Source: Pseudomonadota bacterium
Lineage (GTDB): Bacteria > Desulfobacterota > Anaeroferrophillalia > Anaeroferrophillales > Tharpellaceae
Assembly: GCA_030641485.1 (NCBI GenBank)
Contig: DAOWHJ010000038.1
Span: 1 to 56,296 of the forward strand
DNA length: 56,296 nt
Direction of reading: 5' to 3'
The notes under the pieces are model-generated. The model made no database searches and was not told the DNA's origin. It saw nothing but the letters and a program-made list of their open reading frames with translations. Positions 25,737 to 34,939 of the stretch are shown in pieces. Position numbers and translations under genes: made by a program. Position 1 is the first letter of the stretch; every line of letters begins with the position of its first letter.

Positions 25737-27569
25737 TCAAAGTAAACTTGATGATGGCAACCGCAATCTGACCCTGACCCCGACCCCGGGTTTACTCTCC
25801 ATATCTAACTCCGCCCCAAGACAATCGGTCCGGTATTTGAGAATACTCAGGCCCATCCCTTTAGGGTTGGGGTTATCCGGCAACCCCCGACCATCGTCAA
25901 CAATTTCAACTAATAAGGATTGCGGCTCATGCGCTAAAGAGATCGATATGTTTTTGGCCCCGCCGTGCTTTACGGCATTGTGAACTGCCTCATGAACAAT
26001 ATAATAGATATGGGTTGCGACCGTGTTGTTGCCCAAGGTCACCACCTCTGCAGAGGTGAAAGAACAGTTAACATTGTAAATCCTGGCAACATTTTCAGCC
26101 ATCTCCTCAAGAGAGACCTCAAGACCATAAACCGCCGCTTCAACCGGCATCAGACCACGAGCTAAATTTCTGGTTTTGCTGGTTGCTTCACCGATAAGCT
26201 CTCTGATCTTTTCGGCAGAAGCGGCCTCGGCGGTTAATTCTGGCTGGTGGGCCAACTTCTCTTTCAAAACTTTGCTCAAAACTTCAGTACCAATCAGGTG
26301 CGGGCACAAATCATCATGTAAAATACGGCCAAACTTCTGCTTTTCACGCTCACTTACATTAAGCAGTTCACGCTCTAAACGCCGACGCCCGGCGATCTCA
26401 AGTTGGAGATTATTATGATAGGTTTCCAGCTTCTCCATAAACAGGTTGAAATGCCGGGCCAGCTGACCGATTTCATCATTAGGTGCCTGAAACATACGCA
26501 CCGAAAGATCTCCGGCAGTCGCGGCGGTCAGGCGCCGGATTAACTCCCGCATAGGTCGAATAATTGCCGCACTAATCAGCAGCGTCAACGGCATAAAAAA
26601 TATCATGGTTACGAGAACAGCTGCCAGAATAAGAGTTTTAACCGTCTGCAAAGGAGCATAGATCTCATCCATATAGCTGGAGGAGGCGACGATCCAGTCA
26701 TATTCCGGAATATAGTTGAAGATAACCAGTTTTTCACGAAATTTGTCCTCACCCGGGTTCTTCCAAGTGTAAATCAATTTGCCATTTTTCAGGCGGCAAA
26801 GCTCCTGCACAAACAAGTGACCTTCACTATCGACCGCAGCAAAAACATTACCTTCAACCAAGGGATGAACTACGACATTACCAACACTATCCAGAACAAA
26901 AGAGTAGCCCGACTCCCCAAACCGCATCGCCAGAATGGCTTCACTAAAATCTGAAACATTAACCAGCTCTTTGAACTCATCCCGATAAGTTGAGACTGAA
27001 ATAATCCAATCCCAGGGGGCAAAATAGCTCATAAACATGGCTTTAGAGCGTTTTTTAACCTCACCCGGATTGCGCCAATCATACTCTAAATAACCGGCTT
27101 TACGCTGAATTTGTTCAACCACAAAACCGACCGTTTTAAAGTTGCGGCCAATCACTGATCTGTTCGGGTGGACAACCGCCACCCCCAAACTGTTAACGCA
27201 ATAAATATAACCAGTCTTACCAATCGACTGACTCGAAAAAATTCTTGCAGCTTCCAGCTTGGCTGCACTCTCAGAAATTTCACCGGCAAGTTGCCGAACA
27301 TAGATACTTTCAACAATTTCAAGATTTTTCTCCGCCACCGCACGCAGATAGTTCTTGATTGATACTGAAGCGGTAGTACGGACTGTATTTAAGATCGCAA
27401 TAGTTGAGTTTTTAAGCTCGCGTTCAACCCCACTCTCAACCGTGGTACGCATCAGAGAGTAGATAAGGGAGCTTAAGATAAGCAGGGAGAGGATCAGAAT
27501 GGCCGAATATCCACCAAAAAGTTTGGCCCGGATATTCAAATTGCGAAAAAATTTTGTCAACCGATGCAT
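25737..27569 (-). CDS. Cache-domain membrane sensor histidine kinase (HisKA_3)
   Basis: 610 residues. TM1 (~17-40), a periplasmic region with two Cache-type repeats (GKTGYIYCVNSLGVAVVHP and ESGYSFVLDSVGNVVVHP, each followed by a DWI(I/V) strand), TM2 (~312-335), HAMP (~335-390), HisKA_3 with acceptor H418 in GRILHDDLCP, and HATPase (HEAVHNAVKHGG, DDGRGLPD). Double Cache modules usually bind small organic ligands such as carboxylates or amino acids. It forms a two-component system with the NarL-type gene that follows, and lies upstream of a solute-uptake locus. Confidence 0.93.
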   Translation of the reverse strand: MHRLTKFFRNLNIRAKLFGGYSAILILSLLILSSLIYSLMRTTVESGVERELKNSTIAILNTVRTTASVSIKNYLRAVAEKNLEIVESIYVRQLAGEISESAAKLEAARIFSSQSIGKTGYIYCVNSLGVAVVHPNRSVIGRNFKTVGFVVEQIQRKAGYLEYDWRNPGEVKKRSKAMFMSYFAPWDWIISVSTYRDEFKELVNVSDFSEAILAMRFGESGYSFVLDSVGNVVVHPLVEGNVFAAVDSEGHLFVQELCRLKNGKLIYTWKNPGEDKFREKLVIFNYIPEYDWIVASSSYMDEIYAPLQTVKTLILAAVLVTMIFFMPLTLLISAAIIRPMRELIRRLTAATAGDLSVRMFQAPNDEIGQLARHFNLFMEKLETYHNNLQLEIAGRRRLERELLNVSEREKQKFGRILHDDLCPHLIGTEVLSKVLKEKLAHQPELTAEAASAEKIRELIGEATSKTRNLARGLMPVEAAVYGLEVSLEEMAENVARIYNVNCSFTSAEVVTLGNNTVATHIYYIVHEAVHNAVKHGGAKNISISLAHEPQSLLVEIVDDGRGLPDNPNPKGMGLSILKYRTDCLGAELDMESKPGVGVRVRLRLPSSSLL

Positions 27570-27736
27570 TTAACGCACTCAAAAGGGCCGATAGAGAGAT
27601 AACTCGGCCGATACTGCACTTAGGTTTTACCAGGAGTTGGTGAAGAGACACAGAGGTTGGATGAGATACAATTTATTTTTCAGAAATGCAACTAAAAACG
27701 TAGCCAATACCTGTTGAACCACTCGTTCGTTGCACT

Positions 27737-27795
27737 CACTAGAGGACCCAGAGTTCACAGAGACCATAATGCCGTTCTCTGTGTCCTCTGTGGTG
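27737..27795. repeat. Palindromic intergenic repeat (family D)
   Basis: Arms CACTAGAGGACCCAGAG (27737-27753) and CTCTGTGTCCTCTGTGGTG (27777-27795) are inverted copies around ACAGAGACCATAATGCCGTT. It resembles the CTCTGTGTCCTCTGTGG repeats frequent in this group of bacteria. It lies just past the acyl-CoA synthetase stop and may end that minus-strand transcript. The rest of 27570-27736 shows nothing else. Confidence 0.6.
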
Positions 27796-27805
27796 AAAAA
27801 AGGCA

Positions 27806-29614
27806 CTAACTATATACTTCATCGATATCAGCGGCAAATTTTTTGTAGACATTGGCCCGACGAATTTTCATGGTCGCCGTCATCTCATCATCATCATGAT
27901 CGAGTTCTTTAGTTAAAAGTTTGAAGCGCCGGATATTTTCGACTCGGGCAAATTGTTGGTTCGCCTTTTCAACCTCATCTTTAATCAAAGCAAATACTTG
28001 GGGCAGGCCCGAGAGATTTCTGAAGTTAGTAAAAGGGATCTCTTGATCGATCGCCCACTTGCCCACGTTATCAAAATCAATTTGTAACAGGGCGGCCAAA
28101 TAATTACGCCCCTCACCGACAACAATTGCTTCTTTTATGTAGAGGCTGGTGGTCAGCGCATTCTCGATCTCTGAAGGCGCAATATTTTTACCACCTGAGG
28201 TAATGATTATATCCTTCATCCGATCAACAATCTTCAAGTGCCCGTCTTCATCCAGTTGAGCGACATCACCGGTATGGAGCCAACCATCAACGATCATGTC
28301 CTCGGTGGCGGCCTCATTCCTGTAGTAACCGACAAAAATCGATTCGCCGCGCTTTAAGAGTTCTCCCTGATCGCTAAGTTTGAAATCAATTATATCAATT
28401 GCTTTGCCGACCGTACCCAGCTTAATATCATCGCCCATATGGATAAATGAGAGCCCAGTACACTCGGTCATACCATAACCCTCTTTGACTCGAATACCAA
28501 TATCATGAAAAAAGCGCAAGACCTCAGGACTGACTTTAGCCGCCGCTGAAAAACAGAAGTGAGCTTTACGCAAACCAATAAAATTCTGCAAAGAACGAAA
28601 TATTAACCAGTAAGCCAGTGTGTCCAGAAGTTTCAAGCCCGGGCCCACCGCCTTGCCACTCAATAAAAACTCGGACCGTTTCCTGCCGATAGCCATACAT
28701 CTCTGGTAGATCCACCTATTAAAAGGCGAGGTCTCTTTAATATTGATAATGATTGATGACTGCAATTTTTCCCATATTCTTGGGACCCCTAAGAATATAG
28801 TCGGCGCCATTTCCCGTAAATCGGACTGGATGGTGGCAATACTTTCAGCAAAATTTACAGAAAAACCAACATATATCGGCAGAAACAGAGTGAAAATTTT
28901 CTCCGCGACATGACATAAAGGCAGATACGAGACCACCGTATCACTAACCTGTGGTTCTATCGCCGCCATGGTACTGAGGGTTGTTGCTTCAATATTGCGA
29001 TGATTGATCATCGCCCCCTTGGGTTTCCCGGTAGTCCCCGAGGTATAGATCATAATACAGACATCTTCTGGACGACCCTGCGCTACCTCTGAAGCAAAAA
29101 GACCTAAATTTTCTGCGGCCAGTTCACGGCCACGCTTCTCGATCTCCTGAAAAGAGATAATATTCTCTTTCGGATAGTTGCGCAGGCCTTTCATATCGAT
29201 AACAATAATTTTCTGCAATTTGGGTAACTCATCCCAAACCTCGAGAATTTTATCGGTCTGTTCCTGGTCTTCACAGACAACAAAAACCGCCTCGGCATGA
29301 TCGACTACATATTGAACTTCAGTCGATGGGCTGGTCGGATAAACCCCAATCGTAATCCCACCTAAGGCGATAGCACCAAGTTCAGCGTAGATCCATTCCC
29401 GACAATTTTCACTAATGATCGCTAGGTGATCACCACGACAAAAGCCTGAGGCTTTCAAGCCCAAAGCAAAATGAGTTACATGTTCACGATACTGCTGCCA
29501 GGTAATACTCTGCCAGATACCAAATTCTTTCTCGCGCAAAGCCACCTGATCTGAACGCTTGGCCGCCATATCGAGAAAGCTTTGACAAAGGGTTTTTCCG
29601 CTTAACTCAGCCAC
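27806..29614 (-). CDS. AMP-forming long-chain acyl-CoA synthetase-like protein
   Basis: 602 residues. AMP-binding P-loop IYTSGTTGKPKGAMINH, A5 motif YGMTECTG, and the C-terminal hinge GWLHTGDVAQLDEDGHLKIVDRMKDIIITSGGKNIAPSEIEN are intact. It belongs to the FadD15-like long-chain group and activates a carboxylic acid to the CoA thioester in the cytoplasm or at the membrane. GTG 29614 lies inside the end of livF (13-nt overlap), so uptake and activation are coupled. Acyl-CoA ligases in liv operons are common in Deltaproteobacteria, suggesting the transporter imports an organic acid. Confidence 0.92.
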   Translation of the reverse strand: MAELSGKTLCQSFLDMAAKRSDQVALREKEFGIWQSITWQQYREHVTHFALGLKASGFCRGDHLAIISENCREWIYAELGAIALGGITIGVYPTSPSTEVQYVVDHAEAVFVVCEDQEQTDKILEVWDELPKLQKIIVIDMKGLRNYPKENIISFQEIEKRGRELAAENLGLFASEVAQGRPEDVCIMIYTSGTTGKPKGAMINHRNIEATTLSTMAAIEPQVSDTVVSYLPLCHVAEKIFTLFLPIYVGFSVNFAESIATIQSDLREMAPTIFLGVPRIWEKLQSSIIINIKETSPFNRWIYQRCMAIGRKRSEFLLSGKAVGPGLKLLDTLAYWLIFRSLQNFIGLRKAHFCFSAAAKVSPEVLRFFHDIGIRVKEGYGMTECTGLSFIHMGDDIKLGTVGKAIDIIDFKLSDQGELLKRGESIFVGYYRNEAATEDMIVDGWLHTGDVAQLDEDGHLKIVDRMKDIIITSGGKNIAPSEIENALTTSLYIKEAIVVGEGRNYLAALLQIDFDNVGKWAIDQEIPFTNFRNLSGLPQVFALIKDEVEKANQQFARVENIRRFKLLTKELDHDDDEMTATMKIRRANVYKKFAADIDEVYS

Positions 29615-30423
29615 CGCTTTCTCCGTTTATAATGTTTCACATCACGATAACTCTTCTCTTCTCCCTGCTGGCCAAAACCTAAATAAAACTCCTGGACGTC
29701 TTGGTCGTTCAGGAGCTGGTCAACCGGGCCGTCGAGGACCATGCGCCCATTCTCCATAATATAGCCGTAATTGCTGATTGAAAGTGCAATCTGGGCATTC
29801 TGCTCAACCAACAAAATAGTGGTTCCTTCACGTTGGTTAATCTCTTTAATGATTGCAAAAATCTCATCAACCAAAAGCGGTGCCAACCCTAATGAGGGTT
29901 CATCAAGCATCATTAATTTAGGTTGTGCGAGCAGCGCTCGACTGATTGCCAACATCTGCTGTTCACCCCCGGAAAGATAGCCGGCTAATCTTTTCCGACG
30001 ATCCTTTAATGAAGGAAAATAGCTGAAACACTTCTCAATATCATGGCGCACCTGAGCCCGGTCTTTACGAATGTAAGCCCCGCAACTCAAATTTTCTTCA
30101 ACCGTCAAATCCTCAAAAACCCGCCGCCCTTCAAGTACTTGAAAGATTCCTTGACGTACAATCTGGTGCGGTTGCAGCCCGGCTAATTTTTGCCCCATAA
30201 ACTCAATCGAACCATCACTTATCTCACCATCCTCCAACGGCAGAAAACCGCTGATCGCCTTTAATGTCGTTGACTTGCCGGCTCCGTTAGAACCGAGCAG
30301 GGCCACGATTTCACCTTCAGGAACTTCCAGCGAAAGCCCCTTAAGCACCAGAACAACATGGTTGTAGATAACCTCAATGTTGTTGACCCGAAGCAGCACC
30401 GGTTTTTTTTCTTTAATGGTCAT
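29602..30423 (-). CDS. livF: Branched-chain amino acid-type ABC transporter ATPase (LivF)
   Basis: 273 residues. Walker A GSNGAGKST, signature LSGGEQQ, Walker B LMMLDEPSLGLAP, switch His region LVEQNAQIAL. It is ~35 residues longer than classical LivF at the C-terminus (GQQGEEKSYRDVKHYKRR). It pairs with LivG at 34172-34939. The gene is separated from livK by a 229-bp gap with a strong hairpin, and no clear ribosome site precedes ATG 30423. Confidence 0.93.
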   Translation of the reverse strand: MTIKEKKPVLLRVNNIEVIYNHVVLVLKGLSLEVPEGEIVALLGSNGAGKSTTLKAISGFLPLEDGEISDGSIEFMGQKLAGLQPHQIVRQGIFQVLEGRRVFEDLTVEENLSCGAYIRKDRAQVRHDIEKCFSYFPSLKDRRKRLAGYLSGGEQQMLAISRALLAQPKLMMLDEPSLGLAPLLVDEIFAIIKEINQREGTTILLVEQNAQIALSISNYGYIMENGRMVLDGPVDQLLNDQDVQEFYLGFGQQGEEKSYRDVKHYKRRKRWLS

Positions 30424-30478
30424 AAATTTATGGATTTAGGTTTTAATTTTGGTAAATATTCGGCTAACTACCGTAAAG

Positions 30479-30617
30479 TCGCAGCAAATAGCAGCGATCG
30501 TCGCTTCGCCCACTCGCACCGTTTAAATTCCTGCACCAGGTTGTTCGCCTACCGACGAACAACCTGGCCGTCATTTATTCGACGGGAACTAAAGGTCCCC
30601 GCATCGAAATGGGCTGC
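30479..30617. repeat. Strong hairpin in the livK-livF gap, possible diverged repeat
   Basis: Perfect 12-bp arms CCAGGTTGTTCG (30536-30547) and CGAACAACCTGG (30556-30567) with an 8-nt loop. Upstream, GCAGCAAATAGCAGCGATCGTCGCTTCGCCC resembles the core of family A with several changes; this line is given here by segment: GCAGCAAATAGCAGC then GATCGTCGCTTCGCCC. There is no T-run, so it is not an intrinsic terminator. It could set the ratio of binding protein to ATPase in the transcript. Confidence 0.5.
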
Positions 30618-30652
30618 ACAAACTATTCACAAATTCAAGAACACCTTGAATT

Positions 30653-31831
30653 CTATTTCAGGTAGATCCAGTCTGATGCCGGAACAAACTCACCATTTTT
30701 AGCGATAAACACCATACCAACACCAGTCGCGTTGCTGTCGCCAAAACTGATTTTACCGGCAAAATCACCGGTATCCCAATCCTTGATTTGTGGGATCATA
30801 TCTTTCAGGTTCGGTCCGGTAATCGGCAGGCCTTTTGCTTTACACATTTTGGCCAACTTGACATAAACCATCCCGGTAAACCATCCCTGCATATAGGAAT
30901 TGGGACGATATTTAACATCGGGATGATGCTTTTGATTAAATTCACGAATTGACTTGATCATCGGCACATCAGCTTGCTGCCAGTAAGCATAAGGATTGAT
31001 GCCCATATAACCTTCAGCATCAGCCCCGAGTTTTCCTAAAAGCATCTTTGACATCGCCCAGAAAGTTCCCATAAAAGTCGTTTTCAGGCCATAATCACGA
31101 GCTCCCTGAATAACGGCAGGAATCGGCGGGACAACATAGCCCTGAAAGATACAGTAATCAGGATTGTGCCGTTTAAGGTCTAAAATCTGACTTGAGATAT
31201 CGACCGCGCCAACCTTGGTGATCTCTTCGGCAACGACTTCAACCCCTAACTCTTTTGCCATCTTACGGGCATAGGGAATCGGATCACGACCGAATTCAGT
31301 GTCGCTGTAGAAAAAGGCTACGGTTGCCTTTTTGCCCTTGGTTTTCGGATTTGCGGCAATATATTTGAGTAAGAGACCGAACTGCTGAGCGTAGGTCGGA
31401 CCGGAGACAAACATATAGGGGTTTTTTTCACGATCAGCTAATTCCTGAGAGAAAGAGGTTGAACCGTAAACAATTTTGTACTTGTTATTAATTTCCGGGG
31501 CCAAGGCTTTACCTTCTCCGGTCGACTCCCCATAGTTCATCACCGGACTCTCTTTTGCCATCACTTTTTTGAACGCCGCAATCGCTCGCTTCAAATCGTA
31601 GCCGGTATCATCATAAATATATTTAAGCTGCAAGCCATCCACACCACCCTGTTCGTTGGCGTAAGCCAATGAGTCAGCCAAGCCCTGATGAATATGTTTT
31701 CCGGCAAAAGCAAAACGCCCGGTCAAAGGCTGCTGGGCACTAATTTTAATCGAATTATCAGCCCACACGGCACCGCCCGCCAGACTCAAACACAAACCTA
31801 CAATTAAACTGCACAATAGTCGAGAACGCAT
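30653..31831 (-). CDS. livK: ABC transporter substrate-binding protein, LivK/Peripla_BP_6 family
   Basis: 392 residues: signal peptide (1-24, ending AVWA|DNS), then a type I periplasmic binding fold (PLTGRFAFAGKHIHQG, IYDDTGYDLKRAIAAFKKV, VAFFYSDTEFGRDPIPYARKMAKELG). The ligand is not predictable; this branch in anaerobes often binds organic acids or aromatic compounds rather than leucine. GGAGGAAGACG precedes ATG 31831, an unusually strong ribosome site that fits the excess needed for a binding protein. Two nested repeats separate it from livM. Confidence 0.93.
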   Translation of the reverse strand: MRSRLLCSLIVGLCLSLAGGAVWADNSIKISAQQPLTGRFAFAGKHIHQGLADSLAYANEQGGVDGLQLKYIYDDTGYDLKRAIAAFKKVMAKESPVMNYGESTGEGKALAPEINNKYKIVYGSTSFSQELADREKNPYMFVSGPTYAQQFGLLLKYIAANPKTKGKKATVAFFYSDTEFGRDPIPYARKMAKELGVEVVAEEITKVGAVDISSQILDLKRHNPDYCIFQGYVVPPIPAVIQGARDYGLKTTFMGTFWAMSKMLLGKLGADAEGYMGINPYAYWQQADVPMIKSIREFNQKHHPDVKYRPNSYMQGWFTGMVYVKLAKMCKAKGLPITGPNLKDMIPQIKDWDTGDFAGKISFGDSNATGVGMVFIAKNGEFVPASDWIYLK

Positions 31832-31908
31832 CGTCTTCCTCCATTTAACTTAAGTGAAAACTTAAAAAACCCGGCATATCCGGGACTAAACTTTACATTA
31901 GAGATGGC

Positions 31909-32097
31909 GTAATTATTCAGATTCCCACCATAAAGCCACAACAAATGGTGGCGAACATTGCTTCGCTCCCATAAACGGGGTTCACACCCCAAGAGTGCTT
32001 CCTCGCTACGCTCACAGCGAAGCCTGGGGTGCTGACGCACCTTGTACCAGCAATGACCCCAATCCGGCAGTTTGTAGATGGCACCTAAAATAGTTAC
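31909..32097. mobile_element. MITE-like element, family A copy 3, with 8-bp target duplication
   Basis: 189 bp: the family-A sequence plus about 37 bp inserted in the central hairpin (CCCCAAGAGTGCTTCC...CACAGCGAAGC), itself a hairpin. The ends are GTAATTATTCAG and AATAGTTAC. It is flanked on both sides by GAGATGGC (31901-31908 and 32098-32105), a perfect 8-bp duplication. The right-hand duplication contains the first bases of family-B copy 2, so A3 inserted at the edge of a pre-existing B element. This is the strongest evidence in the window that family A transposes. Confidence 0.85.
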
Positions 32098-32100
32098 GAG

Positions 32101-32224
32101 ATGGCTAAGCAAAAATTTCGATAGGCAAGGAAGAATAATTTTTGCGAGTGAGACTATACGAGTAGTATGTCGAACCCGTAAAAATTATTCTGACGCAGTA
32201 TATCGAAATTTTTTGCAACGCCAT
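32101..32224. repeat. Palindromic element, family B copy 2
   Basis: 124 bp. Outer ends ATGGCTAAGCAAAAATTTCG and the complement of ATTTTTTGCAACGCCAT; inner arms AGAATAATTTTT and AAAAATTATTCT; centre ACTATACGAGTAGTATGTCG. It is shared with copy 1 at the ends and centre. The end abuts the livM stop: the TGA at 32226-32224 is formed at the junction. As a long hairpin inside the liv operon it probably weakens transcription into livK or stabilises the upstream message. Confidence 0.85.
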
Positions 32225-33267
32225 CAGTGTTTAAAGGGCCAGAGGCGAAAATAGGCTTTGACCCTACACCACATCTCGGCCAGACCATGGGGCTCAAAGA
32301 CGAGAAATAGAACGATCAACAAACCAAAAACCACCGTTTGCAAAGGGTAGAGATAGGCCATCGCCTGCGGAAAATAACCTTCAAAAAACTTTAATATTGT
32401 CTGTAAGACTTCAGGGATCAGGGTCATAAAGATAGCCCCGTAGATTGCCCCCAGGATATTACCGAGACCACCGACAATAATCATTGCCAGATAACGAATA
32501 CTTTCATGCAGGGGGAAATGTTCTGGAGTAATCGATTTCAGATGATTTACCCAGAGACAGCCGGCAACCCCGGCAAGAAAGGAACTCACAGCAAAGGCGT
32601 AAAGTTTATAGCGAAAAAGATTTATGCCCATCAACTCCGCTGAGATATCACGGTCCCGAATCGCGATAAAGGCCCGACCGACCCGGGTGCGAAAGATATT
32701 GCGACTCATAGTTGCAGCGATAACAACTACGACCAGCGTAACCCAATAGAAACCAAACTCACTACCAACATCAAGACCGAAAATTGTCGGAGGCTCAATA
32801 TTAAGCCCACGAATTCCACCGGTTAGTGATTCCCAATGAACGAAAAAAAACTCGAAAATAACCTGTGCGGCCAAAGTTGTAATACAGAGATAAAGACCCT
32901 TCATCCGCATCGATGGAGCGCCAACTAAAACCCCGAAAAAGGCTGAGACAAGACCGGCCAAGGGCAGGCAGACAATCAACGACAGACCAAAACGATTGGT
33001 CAATACTGCCGCCGTATAGGCCCCGATCCCGACAAATGCGGCATGACCTAAAGAAATTTGGCCCGCAGCTCCAGTCAGAATATTCAGACCCAAGGCCGCA
33101 ACTATGGCGATACCAGTGATATTTGCCATATAGAGCAGATATTCACCCGCCATAAATGGAAAAATAGCTAACATAACAAATAGAACCCCGAGCCAAAAAC
33201 GACTGGTTGAGGTCACAAAGACCGCCTCATCGGCGGCATAGCTCTCTTTATAGTCACCGATACGCAT
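32224..33267 (-). CDS. livM: Branched-chain amino acid-type ABC permease (LivM)
   Basis: 347 residues, about nine to ten transmembrane helices; the conserved LivM stretch LNILTGAAGQISLGHAAFVGIGAYTAA and GRAFIAIRDRDISAELMGINLFRYKL are present. It is an inner-membrane permease partner of LivH. It starts at ATG 33267, six bases after livH. The stop is at the junction with a family-B element. Confidence 0.94.
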   Translation of the reverse strand: MRIGDYKESYAADEAVFVTSTSRFWLGVLFVMLAIFPFMAGEYLLYMANITGIAIVAALGLNILTGAAGQISLGHAAFVGIGAYTAAVLTNRFGLSLIVCLPLAGLVSAFFGVLVGAPSMRMKGLYLCITTLAAQVIFEFFFVHWESLTGGIRGLNIEPPTIFGLDVGSEFGFYWVTLVVVVIAATMSRNIFRTRVGRAFIAIRDRDISAELMGINLFRYKLYAFAVSSFLAGVAGCLWVNHLKSITPEHFPLHESIRYLAMIIVGGLGNILGAIYGAIFMTLIPEVLQTILKFFEGYFPQAMAYLYPLQTVVFGLLIVLFLVFEPHGLAEMWCRVKAYFRLWPFKH

Positions 33268-33273
33268 AAGTTT

Positions 33274-34158
33274 CTACAATCTCTCAATCTCTTTACGGCC
33301 GAAAAGACCATACGGTCGAACCATCAGGATCAACACCAAAACTACAAAAGGGGCAACATTTTTGGCGCCACCACCAACCAGTGGGTCAAGGTAGCCACCA
33401 GCCAAATTTTCCACAATCCCAACAATGAAACCACCTAAAACAGCACCACCGATCGAATCGAGTCCACCTAAAATGACAACCGGAAAAATCTTTAAGCCGA
33501 TCCCACCAAGATTGGGCTGAACACCACCGATATTACCAATAATCAAGCCGCCAATCGAGGCCGCAATAGCACCAAAAATCCAGGCCAGGGTAAACATGCT
33601 ACGAACATTGATACCCATTGAAAATGAGGCCATTTGATCACCGGCTGTCGCCCGCATCGCAACCCCGACTTTAGCATACTTAAAAATAAGGGCAAAAATA
33701 GCTACGGTTGTCATCGCCACGACAAAACCCCAAAATAGATTGGAGCGGATAATCAAATCACCAACAATAATTGGAGCTCGAGGGAAAAGCGGCGGAAAAC
33801 TTTTAAAATCCGAGGTCCAGATCATCTCAGCAACCCCGGTCAAGATAGAACTCAAGCCAATTGTCACCATCACTATACTGATTGTGGGCTGACCCAACAT
33901 ATGTCGTAATATAGTTCTTTCGACCAGCAGGCCAAGCAGACCAGCCCCGGCCATGACCACAATGAAAGAAGGAATCGCGGGCATACCAACCAATACCGAG
34001 CAGGTATAGAAGATATAGGCTCCAATCATCATAAATTCACCGGTAGCAAAGTTTATGATGCTGGTTGCCTTATAGATGAGGACAAAACCCAAAGCAATCA
34101 GGGCGTAGACCCCACCAACCGCAATCCCACTGGTTAGAAGCAAAAGAAAAAATTCCAT
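33274..34158 (-). CDS. livH: Branched-chain amino acid-type ABC permease (LivH)
   Basis: 294 residues from ATG 34158 (MEFFLLLLTSG; AGGGATAG upstream). A longer frame would run back into livG and adds a non-membrane extension, so I reject it. Around eight transmembrane helices; ALIALGFVLIYKATSIINFATGEFMMIGAY, ATAGDQMASFSMGINV and IGGLDSIGGAVLGGFIVG are typical LivH motifs. It follows livG after 13 bp. Confidence 0.94.
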   Translation of the reverse strand: MEFFLLLLTSGIAVGGVYALIALGFVLIYKATSIINFATGEFMMIGAYIFYTCSVLVGMPAIPSFIVVMAGAGLLGLLVERTILRHMLGQPTISIVMVTIGLSSILTGVAEMIWTSDFKSFPPLFPRAPIIVGDLIIRSNLFWGFVVAMTTVAIFALIFKYAKVGVAMRATAGDQMASFSMGINVRSMFTLAWIFGAIAASIGGLIIGNIGGVQPNLGGIGLKIFPVVILGGLDSIGGAVLGGFIVGIVENLAGGYLDPLVGGGAKNVAPFVVLVLILMVRPYGLFGRKEIERL

Positions 34159-34171
34159 AATTTTACTATCC

Positions 34172-34939
34172 CTACTTTTTGGTTCCGAGATAAGCCCGAA
34201 TAACTTCGGGATGGCGCTGCACCTCAAGCGGGCTCCCTTCGGCAATTTTACGACCGAAATTAAGCACCATAATCCGGTCAGAGATATCCATAATCATCCG
34301 CATATCGTGTTCGATAATGATAATTGTCAAATCGCGTTCTTCCTGAATATCAAGAATAAAACGCACCATATCCTCAGTCTCTTCGGCATTCATACCGGCG
34401 ACCGGCTCATCCATTAATAATATTTGGGGTCGCATTGCCAGAGCTCGAGCCAATTCAACCCGCTTCTGTAATCCATAAGGTAAAGTACTTACCGGTTGCT
34501 TTCGGATATGTTCAATCTCAAGAAAATCGATAATTTCATCTTCGATTTCATCTCTTAATTTCATCTCTTCACGATGAGCACCACCCCAATAAAACGCTGC
34601 CCCGAGCAGACCGGTCTTAAGGTGAACATGACTGCCAAGTTTAATGTTGTCGAGCACGGTCATTCCCCGAAACAGGGCTATATTCTGAAAGGTTCGTGCT
34701 AACCCCGAAGCCGCGCGGCGATCGGGAGAGATATGAGAGATGTCATCACCAGCAAAGGCGATCTCACCTTTTTGCTGGTGATAGAAACCACCTAAGCAGT
34801 TTAGAATAGAGGTTTTACCCGCTCCATTCGGACCAATAATGGCATAAATCTCGCCCTTCTCAACCGAAAAGCTAACATCATGCAATACCTGCAACCCGCC
34901 AAAGGAGAGATGCAAGTTATTTACTTCAAGAAGTGCCAT
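34172..34939 (-). CDS. livG: Branched-chain amino acid-type ABC transporter ATPase (LivG)
   Basis: 255 residues. Walker A GPNGAGKTS, the LivG insertion with TFQNIALFRGMTVLDNI, Walker B ILLMDEPVAGMN, and IIIIEHDMRMIM are in place; the signature is PYGLQKRVELARAL, a degenerate LSGGQ as is normal for LivG. It is the first gene of the operon livG-livH-livM-(repeats)-livK-livF-ligase. A 330-bp leader with two inverted repeats lies upstream. Confidence 0.94.
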   Translation of the reverse strand: MALLEVNNLHLSFGGLQVLHDVSFSVEKGEIYAIIGPNGAGKTSILNCLGGFYHQQKGEIAFAGDDISHISPDRRAASGLARTFQNIALFRGMTVLDNIKLGSHVHLKTGLLGAAFYWGGAHREEMKLRDEIEDEIIDFLEIEHIRKQPVSTLPYGLQKRVELARALAMRPQILLMDEPVAGMNAEETEDMVRFILDIQEERDLTIIIIEHDMRMIMDISDRIMVLNFGRKIAEGSPLEVQRHPEVIRAYLGTKK

